From: Stenomitos rutilans HA7619-LM2
Lineage (GTDB): Bacteria > Cyanobacteriota > Cyanobacteriia > Leptolyngbyales > Leptolyngbyaceae
Assembly: GCA_019358945.1 (NCBI GenBank)
Contig: JAHHIE010000025.1
Span: forward strand, 25,839 to 89,838
DNA: 64,000 nucleotides
Direction of reading: 5' to 3'
Position numbers and translations under genes: made by a program
Shown here: one piece after another, positions 35,025 to 43,463 of the stretch
Layout: each line of letters opens with the position of its first letter
Position numbering within the stretch: the first letter of the stretch is position 1
Notes under the pieces: generated by a model
The model's input: only the letters and a program-made list of their open reading frames with translations
Database searches by the model: none
Told to the model about the DNA's origin: nothing

Positions 35025-36428
35025 ATGAGCCAGGACTACCCAGATGCTAGCAGCATCGCCGCTAGTGTGCGAAGTCAGGAAATTTCTGCCCGATCGGTCG
35101 TAGCTGTAGCTTTGAAACGAATCGCTGATCACAATGACACACTGAACTGCTTCACCAGTGTCATTGCAGAACAAGCCCTTAAGGATGCAGATGCCATTGA
35201 CCAAGCGATCGCGGATGGCAGAGACCCTGGACCATTGGCTGGTGTACCATTTGGGGTCAAGGATCTGTATGATGTGGCAGGCTTGACGACTCTAGCTGGC
35301 TCCAAAATTAACGCCGATCGTCCTCCTGCCATTCAAGATGCCACGTTGGTGGCACGCCTAAAGCAGGCTGGTGCCGTTTTGGTCGGTGCCCAGAATATGG
35401 ACGAATATGCCTATGGCTTTGTGACTGAAAACAGTCATTATGGCCCGTCCCGCAATCCCCACAACTTAAACCGTATGACAGGTGGTTCCTCTGGTGGTTC
35501 CGTGGCTGCGGTTGCTGCGGGTCTGGTGCCCCTTAGCCTTGGCTCCGACACCAATGGTTCGATCCGCGTGCCTGCCTCACTGTGCGGTATTTTTGGGCTA
35601 AAGCCAACCTTTGGACGCTTATCCCGCGCCAGAACCTATCCCTTTGTTCACAGCCTGGATCACCTTGGCCCTTTTGCCCGATCGACCCGTGATCTTGCCC
35701 TTACCTTTGATCTGCTCCAAGGCCCAGATCGGGATGATCCAGCCTGTACCGATCGCCCTGTGGCGCTAACCCTACCCGAACTAGCGAAAGGGATTGATGG
35801 GTTGCGCATAGCTGTCGCCGATGGCTACTTTACTAAAGGCGCTGAACCCAATGTGCTGGCAGCCGTAGAGTCGGTTGCCACTGCTTTAGGTACCACCCAG
35901 TCAGTCACCATTTCTGAAGCCCATCGCGCCCGTGCTGCCGCATTTATTATCACAGGATCGGAAGGAAGTAACCTGCATCTGGACGACCTTCGCACCCGTC
36001 CTCAAGATTTTGACCTTGCTACTCGCGATCGCTTTCTGGCAGGTGCCCTCATTCCCGTCACCTGGTATCTCCAAGCGCAACGGTTTCGCAGTTGGTACCG
36101 CGATCGTGTCCGTGAACTGTTCACGCAGGTTGATATTATTCTTGCGCCTGCAACCCCCTGCCCTGCACCGCTCCTTGGTCAAGCCACGCTGGTGCTAGAT
36201 GGCGAAGAAGTGCCACTCCGCCCCAACTTAGGGGTTTACACGCAGCCGCTTTCCTTCATTGGCGTGCCGATCGTCGCCGTACCTGTGCAGCAGCCTGGAA
36301 CATTGCCGATCGGAGTACAGATTATTGCAGCCCCCTATAAAGAAGCGCTGGCCTTGCGAGTCGCGGCCTTCCTGGAAGCTAAAGGCGTGGTAGCGGCTCC
36401 CGTACCCACCTGGAAACCTCTTTCCTAA
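35025..36428 (+). CDS. AtzE family amidohydrolase (amidase signature enzyme)
   Basis: The Ser-cisSer-Lys triad of amidase-signature enzymes is complete: K79 (GVPFGVKD), S155 (GGSSGGS) and S179 (GSDTNGSIRVPAS). Characterised AtzE hydrolyses 1-carboxybiuret in cyanuric-acid breakdown; related HpxX/HpxY genes act in oxalurate or allantoin use in enterobacteria. The 467-aa length fits. With the AtzG-like subunit and the AtzF-C-like protein just upstream it forms a three-gene unit. Cyanuric acid hydrolase genes are not nearby, while purine-degrading genes lie 27-30 kb away, so a ureide/oxalurate substrate is the more attractive guess. Confidence 0.88.
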   Translation: MSQDYPDASSIAASVRSQEISARSVVAVALKRIADHNDTLNCFTSVIAEQALKDADAIDQAIADGRDPGPLAGVPFGVKDLYDVAGLTTLAGSKINADRPPAIQDATLVARLKQAGAVLVGAQNMDEYAYGFVTENSHYGPSRNPHNLNRMTGGSSGGSVAAVAAGLVPLSLGSDTNGSIRVPASLCGIFGLKPTFGRLSRARTYPFVHSLDHLGPFARSTRDLALTFDLLQGPDRDDPACTDRPVALTLPELAKGIDGLRIAVADGYFTKGAEPNVLAAVESVATALGTTQSVTISEAHRARAAAFIITGSEGSNLHLDDLRTRPQDFDLATRDRFLAGALIPVTWYLQAQRFRSWYRDRVRELFTQVDIILAPATPCPAPLLGQATLVLDGEEVPLRPNLGVYTQPLSFIGVPIVAVPVQQPGTLPIGVQIIAAPYKEALALRVAAFLEAKGVVAAPVPTWKPLS

Positions 36429-36582
36429 AACACTCTAGAGCAGGATCGTTGCCCTACCTCTAGTGTGGTCAGGCAGAAGTAGGAAGGCAGAGGGCAGAAG
36501 GCAAAAACTTTGTTTTGAAGACATCTATAATGAGGCGATCGCTTTTTGATCAGCTTTGAATTTTAACACGCTGGCGTGTAGA

Positions 36583-37071
36583 ATGTCTAGTCAGGGCGAG
36601 AGTAAATATCAACCATTGTTGGCACACTTGAGTCGAAGCGATCGATTGCAAGTCACATTAACCTTTGCCGAAATCGAAGCCTTGCTGGGTGAGAAGCTGC
36701 CTCCTTCTGCCCGTAGCAAGCGCGGATGGTGGAGCAATCGCAGCGCAGGAGCACTGCAAGCCACAGCCTGGATGAGAGCGGGCTATCTTGTTGCCACGAT
36801 CGACCTGAGCGGTGAGCAGGTCATCTTTACTAAACCGCCCCAGGTCTACCGCGTACAGTGCATAGATGACACGTTGCAGTGGAATAGCGAGTTGATTCGA
36901 GCATTACGGTTGCATATGGGATTGACGCAAGCGGACATGGCAAAGGAGTTAGGCGTGCGTCAACAAACCGTCAGTGAGTGGGAAAAAGGCGTTTATGCTC
37001 CCACTCGCGCCAGTTCAAAGCACCTGACTCTGGTTGCTGAGAAAGCAGCATTTCGCTATGAGGTCTACTAA
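36583..37071 (+). CDS. DUF7662-like domain plus XRE helix-turn-helix protein
   Basis: The start is ATG 36583 (MSSQGESKYQPLLAHL). Residues 1-85 resemble a small DUF7662-like domain (LTFAEIEALLGEKLPPSARSK, then RGWWSNRSAGALQATAWMRAGY). The C-terminal part is an XRE-type HTH: LRLHMGLTQADMAKELGVRQQTVSEWEKGVYAP. It is probably a DNA-binding regulator of unknown target. Upstream lies a short GGCAGAA repeat (36480-36500); downstream lies a MITE. Confidence 0.75.
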   Translation: MSSQGESKYQPLLAHLSRSDRLQVTLTFAEIEALLGEKLPPSARSKRGWWSNRSAGALQATAWMRAGYLVATIDLSGEQVIFTKPPQVYRVQCIDDTLQWNSELIRALRLHMGLTQADMAKELGVRQQTVSEWEKGVYAPTRASSKHLTLVAEKAAFRYEVY

Positions 37072-37090
37072 GGAATGAGAATTTAATAAA

Positions 37091-37187
37091 GTAGGGTTTG
37101 TTAGGCGAAGCCGTAACGCATCATCTGAGCAGCTTTGGTGCGTTACGCCGCACTTTTCCTGAATGCCGAAGGCTATACACACCCTAC
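37091..37187 (+). mobile_element. MITE-like element with GTAGGGT ends
   Basis: The 97-bp segment begins GTAGGGTTTGTTAGGCGAAGC and ends TATACACACCCTAC, i.e. imperfect terminal inverted repeats GTAGGGT(T/G)TGT. Internal GTAACGCA/GGTGCGTTACG is a second inverted repeat. Elements with these ends are widely dispersed in cyanobacterial genomes. The rest of the 336-bp gap to sdhB holds only presumptive promoter sequence. Confidence 0.75.
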
Positions 37188-37407
37188 GAAAATAACAGCT
37201 TATTTAATTCATAATCCTAAAGAAGCGGGAGAGCCTTTTTAAGTATGTCGTCAGGTTATGGAGATGTAGGGTGCAGGTGTAGCTGGGAACATGGCGGCAA
37301 TGGCTGTAGACAAAGCAATGGAAATAATCCAGTTGGCGCTGCATGAGCGATCGCGCTTAAACTGGGGATAATAACGCAAGCACCGTTTTGACTGAAGAAC
37401 TCCCCGC

Positions 37408-38466
37408 ATGCACGTCCTTTTTAACGTCATCAGACAAGACCAAACCTCTATCCCAAACGTCGAAACCTTCACGCTCGACGTTGACCCCGGCAGCACGATT
37501 TTGGACTGCTTAAACCGCATTAAATGGGAGCAGGACGGGACGCTTGCCTTTCGTAAAAATTGCCGCAATACCATCTGTGGCAGTTGTTCCATTCGCATCA
37601 ACGGACGTTCCGCCTTGGCTTGTAAAGAAAATGTTGGTAGCGAGCTTGCGCGACTACGGCCAACAACCCCTGCTGGCAAAGACAATTCTGTTGCTGAAGC
37701 GATTCCCACCATCACACTAGCACCGATGGGCAATATGCCAGTCATTAAAGATTTGGTGGTAGATATGAGCAGCTTTTGGCACAATCTGAAAGCGATCGAC
37801 CCCTACGTCAGCACAGCCGCACGCCAAATCCCTGAGCGCGAGTTTCTGCAAACCCCTGAAGAACGGGCAAAGCTTAACCAGACGGGCAATTGCATTCTCT
37901 GTGGCGCTTGTTATTCAGAGTGCAACGCCTATGAGGTCAACCCGAACTTTGTGGGGCCGCATGCATTAGCAAAAGCCTATCGCATGGTGGCTGATTCGCG
38001 GGATGATGACACTGAAGCACGACTGGAAAAATACAACCATAGTACTGATGGCGTATGGGGCTGTACGCGCTGCTATTACTGCAATGCTGTCTGTCCAATG
38101 GAAGTCGCTCCGCTGGATCAGATTAGCAAAATCAAAGGCGAAATTTTAGACCGTAAGGGCGCTCATCCTGGTCGATCGGTTCGTCATCGCACAACGTTGA
38201 TCGAGCTTGTGAGGCAAGGTGGGTGGATTGATGAGCGGCTGTTTGGCCTAAAAGTGATGGGCAATTCCTTCCGCGATTTAAAGGGTTTGGCAAGCCTGGG
38301 GCCACTGGGGCTGCGAATGATGCTCAGAGGCAAGTTTCCTCTCACCTTTGAGCCATCGGAAGGTGCATCTACCGTACGATCTCTGATCGACTCGGTGCAA
38401 GCGCTAGAAGCTTCTGAGGGAGCACTTGAAACTCTCGCCGACACACCTGAACCTGTTGGCGGTTAA
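37408..38466 (+). CDS. sdhB: Succinate dehydrogenase / fumarate reductase iron-sulfur subunit
   Basis: The N-terminal [2Fe-2S] ferredoxin domain has CRNTICGSCSIRING...LAC. The C-terminal domain has CILCGACYSECN and CTRCYYCNAVCPMEV for the [4Fe-4S] and [3Fe-4S] clusters. At 352 aa it is longer than proteobacterial SdhB and has a C-terminal extension, as in other cyanobacteria. No sdhA or membrane anchor is adjacent, the usual scattered cyanobacterial arrangement. It passes electrons from SdhA to plastoquinone in the thylakoid. Confidence 0.95.
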   Translation: MHVLFNVIRQDQTSIPNVETFTLDVDPGSTILDCLNRIKWEQDGTLAFRKNCRNTICGSCSIRINGRSALACKENVGSELARLRPTTPAGKDNSVAEAIPTITLAPMGNMPVIKDLVVDMSSFWHNLKAIDPYVSTAARQIPEREFLQTPEERAKLNQTGNCILCGACYSECNAYEVNPNFVGPHALAKAYRMVADSRDDDTEARLEKYNHSTDGVWGCTRCYYCNAVCPMEVAPLDQISKIKGEILDRKGAHPGRSVRHRTTLIELVRQGGWIDERLFGLKVMGNSFRDLKGLASLGPLGLRMMLRGKFPLTFEPSEGASTVRSLIDSVQALEASEGALETLADTPEPVGG

Positions 38467-38481
38467 CGCCATCAACCGCTG

Positions 38482-38994
38482 CTAACGAGGGTTGGTCAAC
38501 GCATCCAACGGTTGACCGTCCTGATCGTACAGCACCACATCCCACTGCCCGTTGGCGCTGGATTCAAACGCGATCGTGTTGCCATCTGCCGTAATCGTTG
38601 GATTGCGTACCTCCGCTCTCAGATTCTCAGTGAGATTGCGAAGTTGTCGGGTTGTGCGATCGTACAGGTAAATGCTCGATCGTCCCTCACGAGAGCCAGC
38701 AAAGACAATCAGACGGCCATCCTTCAAGATCCCAGGGCTAGACACAATCATGTCGATCGCGTTTAACCCTGGCAAATCTACCAAGCTATGCATCACCATG
38801 TCGTAAAGGTAAAGATCCTGACTACCGCTGCGATCGGACACAAAGACAACATAGCGACCAGAAATACGTGGTTGCAGGTCAGAAAAGTTGCTGTTAAGGC
38901 TGCGACCACCTGGGTCAAAGGGGAAGTTGACCGCTTGCGGACTACAGCCCTGCAAAATGCTCGAACAAAGCAGCAACAGGAGCAGGCGATTCAC
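38482..38994 (-). CDS. TolB-like beta-propeller lipoprotein, paralogue 1
   Basis: I place the start at GTG 38994 (VNRLLLLLLCSSILQGCS), giving a lipoprotein signal with lipobox LQGC. The longer frame to 39054 runs into repeat DNA. TolB/WD40-like blades follow: ISGRYVVFVSDRSGSQDLYLYD, ILKDGRLIVFAGSREGRSSIYLYD and ITADGNTIAFESSANGQWDVVLYD. Only three blades are present, so it would need to oligomerise or is not a closed propeller. A close paralogue lies just upstream on the same strand (39197-39763), evidence of tandem duplication. Confidence 0.8.
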   Translation of the reverse strand: MNRLLLLLLCSSILQGCSPQAVNFPFDPGGRSLNSNFSDLQPRISGRYVVFVSDRSGSQDLYLYDMVMHSLVDLPGLNAIDMIVSSPGILKDGRLIVFAGSREGRSSIYLYDRTTRQLRNLTENLRAEVRNPTITADGNTIAFESSANGQWDVVLYDQDGQPLDALTNPR

Positions 38995-39079
38995 AGAAGC
39001 GTGAGGCTGGGAGGGAAATAGGGAAGAGGGAGCAGAAGGGGCAGAGAGCATCACGTCGTTCGTTGTTTAAAGCTCATAA

Positions 39080-39165
39080 AGAGGCAGAAGGTAAAAGGCA
39101 GAAGACAAAAGGCTATTGATCGAGCCACTCCTGACTCCTGACTCCCGGCTCCCAACTCCCCATTC
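39080..39165. repeat. Intergenic heptanucleotide repeat tract
   Basis: GAGGCAGAAGGTAAAAGGCAG and CTCCTGACTCCTGACTCCC blocks with period 7 lie between the two TolB-like genes. Confidence 0.85.
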
Positions 39166-39196
39166 TCAACTTCCTTTCGTTCTGCCTCAAACACTT

Positions 39197-39763
39197 TTAA
39201 GGCGAGGATGAAAGCCGCGATCGCAGTTCATCGGGCACATCTGATTCTACATTTGGCCCACGATCCAGTACCTCAATATCCCATTGCCCCCGTTCGCCTG
39301 TTTCAAAGGCAATGTATCGTCCATCTGGGCTAACGCTGGGGTTGCGAAACCAACCCCGGTAGCCAGCAGTCAAGACCTGCGGCTGTTGAAGCACTCGATC
39401 GTACAGTTCAATTTCAGGACGAACACCATCGCTCGTCACATAAACAATGTAGCGCCCTGTATAGCTCAGGCTGGGGGACTCTGCGATCGCATGCTGCCGA
39501 TTTAGCCGAGGCAAACTGACCATCTGCCGCTGCTTGCGATCGTAAAGCAAAATACCACGGTTGCCATCGCGGTTTGACACCAGCGCTAGAAAATGACCAT
39601 CCCCACTGAGAGCAGGCTGCTCATCACTGTACCGACTGTCAAACTCGGCTGAGACAGTGGCTGGAGGCTCTGCTTGGCTACAACCAACCAGCAGAGCGGC
39701 AAACAACACGAGGCAAAAACCGCCCTTGAACCAAACTTTATTTTCAGGTAAATCCCTATTCAC
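39197..39763 (-). CDS. TolB-like beta-propeller lipoprotein, paralogue 2
   Basis: The GTG at 39763 (VNRDLPENKVWFKGGFCLVLFAALLVGCS) gives a lipoprotein signal with lipobox LVGC; an upstream GTG at 39811 is possible. Three blades follow: LSGDGHFLALVSNRDGNRGILLYD, LSYTGRYIVYVTSDGVRPEIELYD and VSPDGRYIAFETGERGQWDIEVLD. It aligns blade by blade with the 38482-38994 protein, including the final FExxxxGQWDxxxxD block. The C-terminus is slightly longer. Envelope-anchored; partner unknown. Confidence 0.8.
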   Translation of the reverse strand: MNRDLPENKVWFKGGFCLVLFAALLVGCSQAEPPATVSAEFDSRYSDEQPALSGDGHFLALVSNRDGNRGILLYDRKQRQMVSLPRLNRQHAIAESPSLSYTGRYIVYVTSDGVRPEIELYDRVLQQPQVLTAGYRGWFRNPSVSPDGRYIAFETGERGQWDIEVLDRGPNVESDVPDELRSRLSSSP

Positions 39764-39845
39764 GATGACGGCAATGTCTAGAAGCACTTCCAAACTAGCC
39801 GTTCCCTTCACACATCCAATTTGGCTTCATGCTGCAAGAAAGCCT

Positions 39846-40631
39846 CTAATAGCTACCCCAATTGTCTTCTTCATCTGTATCAACTGGACGGTAATCAACA
39901 TACTCTGAGGACGACGCGCCATTGCGTGATTCAGAGCGACGATCGCGCGAGGTGAAGTTATCGTCTGAGGAGGGACGAGAGCGTCTTGGGCGAGAGGAGG
40001 GTGACTGATTACCTGAGCGCGAAGGTGAAGAGCTACGGCTACGAGCGGGTCTATCATCCCAAAGATCAGAATCTTCACGGCTACCGCCGATCGAATCAAT
40101 GGAGTCATCAGAGGTGCGAGGACGGCGCTTACGGGCGCGATCGCTGGTGCCTGTGCCTAACCGGGCTTCACCTGCGCGGCTGGTCGGGCGACGACGCGAT
40201 TCTTCATCGTACTCATCTCGCTCAGAGCGAACATCACGAGTTCCCCGAATGCGTCGAGCGGCTGGGCGTTCTTCGTAAGGATTTAACTCTTCCAGATCGG
40301 CTCGGTACACCCGACTCACGGGACGTTCATCATCAACGATCGGCGTGTTCCGCTTTGCTTGCTCTGTTGCAGCGCCCCGCAAACGGATGCTTTCATACGC
40401 AAAGAAAATGGCTGTGCCTGCGAGCAGAAACTGGTTAAATTGCAGAATAGGGTCAAGCCGCCAACCCTGAAAAAAAAGGATGCCGCCGCAGAGCAGCGCA
40501 ATGGCCGCAAAGAAAATGTCGTGATCACGAGCAAGCCGAGGACGCAGCGATCGCAACGCATACAGGCCAGCACCAGACGCTGCCAGCGCTATGCCCACAA
40601 AACTCGCCCAATTCAGTGAGGCGTTTACCAT
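39846..40631 (-). CDS. ycf66: Ycf66 family protein
   Basis: A thylakoid-type membrane protein with three to four N-terminal helices (ASFVGIALAASGAGLYALRSL, DIFFAAIALLCGGILFFQGW, LDPILQFNQFLLAGTAIFFAYESIRLRG), typical of Ycf66. The C-terminal ~155 residues are a highly charged Arg/Ser/Asp region (SRSSSPSRSGNQSPSSRPRR) likely to be disordered. The latter is much longer than in plastid Ycf66. psbX lies upstream on the same strand, an arrangement known in cyanobacteria. Function is unknown; a photosynthesis link is inferred from the neighbour. Confidence 0.92.
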   Translation of the reverse strand: MVNASLNWASFVGIALAASGAGLYALRSLRPRLARDHDIFFAAIALLCGGILFFQGWRLDPILQFNQFLLAGTAIFFAYESIRLRGAATEQAKRNTPIVDDERPVSRVYRADLEELNPYEERPAARRIRGTRDVRSERDEYDEESRRRPTSRAGEARLGTGTSDRARKRRPRTSDDSIDSIGGSREDSDLWDDRPARSRSSSPSRSGNQSPSSRPRRSRPSSDDNFTSRDRRSESRNGASSSEYVDYRPVDTDEEDNWGSY

Positions 40632-41222
40632 CGCATCCCTCTCCTAGTTACATCCTATGTTAACGACTGATGCCCAAAATCTCCAACCACTTGATTGAGA
40701 AAGAGAACTCCATTCAGGATACCCCCAGAGCATCGTAATCGGTATAGTGCCTTTCTATCTTGAACGAAGACTCACGTTGCTTCTGTAAAACTGATCTCTA
40801 TACATTGACCTTTACTCAAGTCTCAACGTGGTTACAGCAGTTGCCATCATGGTAAACCACAGGTTTGTAAAGACGAGTATGAGTGTGTAGGGTATTGAGT
40901 TTTGGCGTGGGCGCTTTGGGAGTGAGCCTCAGTTGAACGGTGTGACACACGCAAAGGGAAACGGCTGTAAGACTGAGAGGATGACACGATCAGTGAATGG
41001 TTTTTGCTTATACCATGCCTGTAGGTCAAAGGCAAAACCCTGGAAACACCTCTAAAAGCAGACAAAGTGACTACCCAAGGCGACCCAGGGCTTTTAACCA
41101 CTCATTTGGGGCAATTCGTAAATCAGGGCGATCGATGCGACCAAAACCTCGGAGGCTTAAGCAACGACATTTCTTAGATGTTTGGCTCCTGGTTCAAACC
41201 TCCGAGGTTTGCGTCAGCCCTG
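40632..41222. other. Long spacer between psbX and ycf66
   Basis: No gene is visible in these 591 bp apart from the dispersed element at 41139-41214. The region probably holds a ycf66 promoter, but no clear boxes can be assigned. Short open frames here have no recognisable content. Confidence 0.5.
41139..41214 (-). repeat. Dispersed ~80 bp element with AAACCTC/GAGGTTT palindromes, copy 2
   Basis: This is the inverted counterpart of 5089-5167, from GACCAAAACCTCGGAGG to AAACCTCCGAGGTTTGCGT. The outer palindromes and the TTAAGC core match; the middle has diverged. Confidence 0.7.
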
Positions 41223-41336
41223 TTATCGTTGAATCTGATCTTTTTGACTAATAAAAAGGAGTCCGCCGAAGATCCCTCCGACCACAATGGCACCTGCCAG
41301 AAGGCTGATGAAAAAATTTACTAAAGCAGGAGTCAT
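41223..41336 (-). CDS. psbX: Photosystem II protein PsbX
   Basis: A 37-residue single-helix protein, too short for a standard ORF scan. It begins MTPALVNFFISLL, has one membrane helix (AGAIVVGGIFGGLLFIS) and ends SQKDQIQR, matching the known PsbX start MTPSL and end ISQKDKIQR. PsbX is a small PSII subunit near cytochrome b559 and the quinone channel. The ATG at 41336 has GAGGA about 12 bp upstream. ycf66 follows on the same strand. Confidence 0.93.
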   Translation of the reverse strand: MTPALVNFFISLLAGAIVVGGIFGGLLFISQKDQIQR

Positions 41337-41464
41337 AGATTAATGTTCCTCGTTGTATAACGTTATCTTCATCATAATCTTAGCGGTCTGTTACCCACTT
41401 GAAAAGCAGTTGGCAAAAGGTTTCTTGATCAGACAACCCGTCTTGCTGACGGAGAGGGACAGGA

Positions 41465-41821
41465 ATGGCGCTAAAATTGATGAGAAAGCTGTTTACATCG
41501 CTTCAAACTACCGATCGAGCTATGGATTTTACGACGATCGCCTCCTGGACGTTGGGTCCTTTACTGGGCGTTATGACCTTTCTCTTTATCTTTCGCATTG
41601 TGCTGACCTGGTACCCGCAGGTCGATCTCACGCGCTTTCCCTTCAATGTGATTGCTGCACCGACTGAGCCGTTTCTAGCCCCGTCGCGCAAAATTGTGTC
41701 TCCGATCGGTGGCGTTGATATTACCCCCATTCTCTGGGTTGGCATCATGAGTTTCCTGCGCGAAATTCTTTTAGGGCAGCAGGGATTATTGACGATGATG
41801 ATGGAGGGAAAAGGGTTTTAG
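41465..41821 (+). CDS. YggT family membrane protein (Ycf19-like)
   Basis: A 118-aa protein. The YggT core is LFIFRIVLTWYPQVDLTRFPFNVIAAPTEPFLAPSRKIVSPIGGVDITPILWVGIMSFLREIL, with two membrane helices flanking a P-T-E-P-F-L-x-P-x-R motif. The ATG at 41465 has GAGGG about 6 bp upstream; an ATG at 41522 is closer to the usual N-terminus. Ycf19/YggT proteins have roles in chloroplast and cyanobacterial thylakoid or nucleoid organisation. Divergent from psbX. Confidence 0.88.
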   Translation: MALKLMRKLFTSLQTTDRAMDFTTIASWTLGPLLGVMTFLFIFRIVLTWYPQVDLTRFPFNVIAAPTEPFLAPSRKIVSPIGGVDITPILWVGIMSFLREILLGQQGLLTMMMEGKGF

Positions 41822-41824
41822 GGA

Positions 41825-41925
41825 GAAAGGCTAAGGGATGAAGGCTAAAAGCTTTTGAATTTTACCCACTCCAAACTCCCTACCCCTCTGCTCCCCCTGC
41901 CTCCCTTGCTCTGCCTGCACCTCAC
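41825..41925. repeat. Repeat tract between YggT and accC genes
   Basis: GGCTAAGGGATGAAGGCTAA (period 7), then CTCCCTACCCCTCTGCTCCC and CTGCCTCCCTTGCTCTGCC, fill the space between the two convergent genes up to the accC stop. Confidence 0.7.
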
Positions 41926-43286
41926 CCCTTCCCCTCTTGCTCCTTCTGCATCATTTGCTCCACAAAGTTGGTGTAAACATCTCCTCTCTGGAAGTCTGGG
42001 TTGTCTAGAATTTTCTGGTGAAAGGCGATCGTGGTAGGTAGACCCGTGACGGCACACTCACGCAGGGCACGACGCATGCGACGGATGGCGGCTGGGCGAT
42101 CGTGCCCCCAAACAATCAGCTTGCCGATGAGTGAGTCGTAGTAAGGCGGAATTTCGTAGTCGGTGTAGACGTGGGAGTCCATCCGCACACCGGGGCCGCT
42201 AGGCGGTAGGTAGCCGCTGATGCGTCCGGGGTGGGGACGAAAATTGTGATCGGGATCTTCTGCATTAATACGGCATTCGATCGCATGTCCCCGCAACTGC
42301 AATTGCTCTTGAGTGAGGCTGAGTGGTTCGCCTTGGGCAATCCGGAGTTGTTCCGCGATTAAATCTAGCCCGGTAATCATTTCTGTCACGGGATGCTCGA
42401 CCTGAATCCGGGTATTCATCTCCATGAAGTAAAATTCGCCAGACTGATCGAGCAAAAATTCGACGGTACCCGCCCCGACGTAGTTGATGGCTTTGGCAAC
42501 CATGACAGCAGCGGTACCCATCTTTTCGCGCAGTGTGGGAGTGAGGGCAGGACTGGGAGCTTCTTCCAGCAGCTTTTGGTGGCGACGCTGGATAGAGCAT
42601 TCACGCTCACCGAGATGAATCACATTGCCGTGCGTATCTGCGAGAATTTGAAACTCGATGTGGCGCGGCTTTTGCACAAACTTCTCGAGGTAGACACCGG
42701 GATTGCCAAAGGCGGCTTCGGCCTCCCCCTGCGCGGCGGCAAACAGCTTGCTCAGATCGCTCTCCTCTTTCACCAACCGCATGCCTCGTCCACCTCCGCC
42801 TGCGGTTGCTTTGATGATGATGGGGTAGCCAATTTTATGGGCAATCGCCCGTGCTTCTGCTTCATCTGTCAACAAGCCTGCGCTGCCCGGTACGGTTGGT
42901 ACACCCACGCGCTGCATCGTTTTCTTGGCGGTTGATTTGTCGCCCATTGAGCGAATGGAATCAGGCGAAGGGCCAATAAAGGCAATTTGATGATCGGCGC
43001 AAATTTCGGCAAAGCGTGCATTTTCCGCCAGAAAGCCGTAACCGGGATGAATGGCGGTTGCGTTACGGGTCAATGCTGCCGCAATGATGTTGGGGATGTT
43101 CAGGTAACTTTTGCTGCTGGGCGGCTCACCGATACAAACCGCTTCATCGGCAAGCTGCACATGCAACGAATGGCGATCGACCGTCGAATGAACCGCAACC
43201 GTCGCAATCCCCATCTCCTCGCATGTGCGGAGAATCCGAAGAGCGATTTCGCCACGGTTCGCAATCAAAACTTTTGAAAACTGCAT
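41922..43286 (-). CDS. accC: Biotin carboxylase subunit of acetyl-CoA carboxylase
   Basis: Carboxylates biotin on AccB in the first step of fatty-acid synthesis. The N-terminal [25 protein letters not shown] and the ATP-grasp loop [13 protein letters not shown] are present. The catalytic region [23 protein letters not shown] and [12 protein letters not shown] are all intact. The 454-aa length is standard. No accB is adjacent, normal for cyanobacteria. It converges with the YggT gene across a repeat-rich spacer. Confidence 0.97.
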   Translation of the reverse strand: MQFSKVLIANRGEIALRILRTCEEMGIATVAVHSTVDRHSLHVQLADEAVCIGEPPSSKSYLNIPNIIAAALTRNATAIHPGYGFLAENARFAEICADHQIAFIGPSPDSIRSMGDKSTAKKTMQRVGVPTVPGSAGLLTDEAEARAIAHKIGYPIIIKATAGGGGRGMRLVKEESDLSKLFAAAQGEAEAAFGNPGVYLEKFVQKPRHIEFQILADTHGNVIHLGERECSIQRRHQKLLEEAPSPALTPTLREKMGTAAVMVAKAINYVGAGTVEFLLDQSGEFYFMEMNTRIQVEHPVTEMITGLDLIAEQLRIAQGEPLSLTQEQLQLRGHAIECRINAEDPDHNFRPHPGRISGYLPPSGPGVRMDSHVYTDYEIPPYYDSLIGKLIVWGHDRPAAIRRMRRALRECAVTGLPTTIAFHQKILDNPDFQRGDVYTNFVEQMMQKEQEGKG

Positions 43287-43339
43287 CTCTAGATAACTTT
43301 GTTCTGTATTGAGTAGAATAAACGCTTCTGTGAGCCACT

Positions 43340-43445
43340 GGAAGAGGAGAGGCGAGAGGGAGAGTGAGGAAAAATTTTGAGTTGTTCTTTAGCCACTCCC
43401 TACTCCCCGCTCCCCGCTTTCTGCCCTCTGCCTTCTGCCTTTTTC
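43340..43445. repeat. Intergenic repeat tract
   Basis: Purine-rich GAGAGGCGAGAGGGAGAG gives way to CTCCCTACTCCCCGCTCCCC and CTGCCCTCTGCCTTCTGCC (period 7). It separates accC from the DUF2459 gene. Confidence 0.85.
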
Positions 43446-43463
43446 CCTGCACTAAAACGCCAA

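Noticed and set aside
37251..37784. A 177-codon minus-strand frame over the start of sdhB.
   Set aside because: It lies opposite the conserved ferredoxin domain of sdhB, so it is a shadow frame.
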